A stretch of DNA of 6,455 bases from Robiginitomaculum sp. Lineage in GTDB: Bacteria > Pseudomonadota > Alphaproteobacteria > Caulobacterales > Maricaulaceae. The first letter of the stretch is position 1; each line of letters begins with the position of its first letter. The translations under genes were made by a program, and so were the position numbers. Below are positions 6,140 to 6,455 of the stretch, one piece after another. Location of the stretch: assembly GCA_027071965.1 (NCBI GenBank), contig JALSYJ010000353.1, forward strand, positions 1 through 6,455, read 5' to 3'. The notes under the pieces are model-generated. The model had not been told where the DNA came from and made no database searches. It saw nothing but the letters and a program-made list of their open reading frames with translations.

Positions 6140-6454
6140 TTATATGTTCTCTGCGATCCACTGCAGGGCGCCTTTTGTGGCGGACCACCCCTCCCGGTTT
6201 TGCGCCACATAGATCACCGCTTCGTCTTTCGAGCCGATACTATAGTGAGGCGGCAGGGTTTTTGGCATGCGTTTTGTGCCCAGCAGCAAGTCCGCCACGA
6301 ACGGATTGGTTTTGACGGCATATTTCAATGCTTTGATGGCCCCGGAAGACTTTGAACCGGATTGGCGGAAGGTGAGCAATGCCTTGCTGTAACACCATTC
6401 GGCAAAGCAATCTTCGTCATATTCCACCAGAAGCTCACTCACGCCCTTCAAGTC
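6140..6454 (-). CDS. TPR-like hypothetical protein, C-terminal part
   Basis: The frame is open to the right window edge and ends at TAA 6142-6140, giving 104 residues of a longer protein. The visible part is helical (LLVEYDEDCFAEWCYSKALL, then SSGAIKALKYAVKTNPFVADLLLG), like the last tetratricopeptide-type repeats. It is followed by a conserved-looking tail LPPHYSIGSKDEAVIYVAQN...WSATKGALQWI. From memory, similar tails (LPxxYxxGxxDEAxxYV...W..T.GALxWL) occur at the end of TPR or ST7-like cytosolic proteins of unknown function. No signal peptide or catalytic motif is seen. A TTG at 6451 is an unlikely start. The start lies outside the window. Function unknown. Confidence 0.65.
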   Translation of the reverse strand, partial: DLKGVSELLVEYDEDCFAEWCYSKALLTFRQSGSKSSGAIKALKYAVKTNPFVADLLLGTKRMPKTLPPHYSIGSKDEAVIYVAQNREGWSATKGALQWIAENI

Positions 6455-6455
6455 A

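Noticed and set aside
1..6455. CRISPR arrays, tRNA, rRNA or riboswitches
   Set aside because: No regularly spaced direct repeats, cloverleaf-like segments or known RNA motifs were recognised on either strand.

Overview
The window reads as a fragment of a Gram-negative, probably alphaproteobacterial, genome. This is inferred from a TonB-dependent receptor fragment, a zinc-finger thioredoxin (TrxC), an IS5-type transposase and moderate GC content; no rRNA or tRNA is present to confirm it. The left part is orderly. The right part (from about 5 kb) is a patchwork of broken genes.

Minus strand, 1-2280: a tight three-gene operon, read from right to left, starts at a recognisable promoter (2250-2280). 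The genes are trxC (thioredoxin 2), a class II glutamine amidotransferase of the YafJ/Dug3-like type whose start overlaps the trxC stop (TAATG), and an APC-superfamily amino acid permease 5 nt further on. The permease runs off the left edge. Its last 43 bases are an exact inverted copy of part of the amidotransferase gene, so the window's left end looks like a fold-back junction.

2281-2731: a divergent intergenic region of about 450 bases. Several frames are open on both strands, but I can assign no gene with confidence.

Plus strand, 2732-5008: a promoter with an imperfect palindrome over its -10 box precedes a TetR-family regulator. One base after it comes a complete FtsX/MacB-type ABC permease, and 2 bases after that a second FtsX-like permease cut short after about 155 residues. 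The layout suggests a self-regulated ABC export or lipid-handling system. No ABC ATPase or membrane-fusion gene is intact here; the missing part was presumably lost at the break near 5005.

5007-5434: the right-hand part of an IS5-family element. It carries all three DDE residues but lacks the left end and the N-terminal part of the transposase. Its right end abuts, and supplies part of the stop codon for, a minus-strand C-terminal fragment of a TonB-dependent receptor (5434-6027). The receptor frame breaks at about 6027. Just upstream is a short frame resembling the start of an ABC ATPase. The window ends in the C-terminal part of a TPR-like hypothetical protein on the minus strand.

I see no clear novel defence or biosynthetic system. 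The most notable signals are the abrupt junctions (about 43, about 5005 and about 6020), which may be real rearrangements or assembly/amplification chimeras, and the TetR operator/promoter arrangement.
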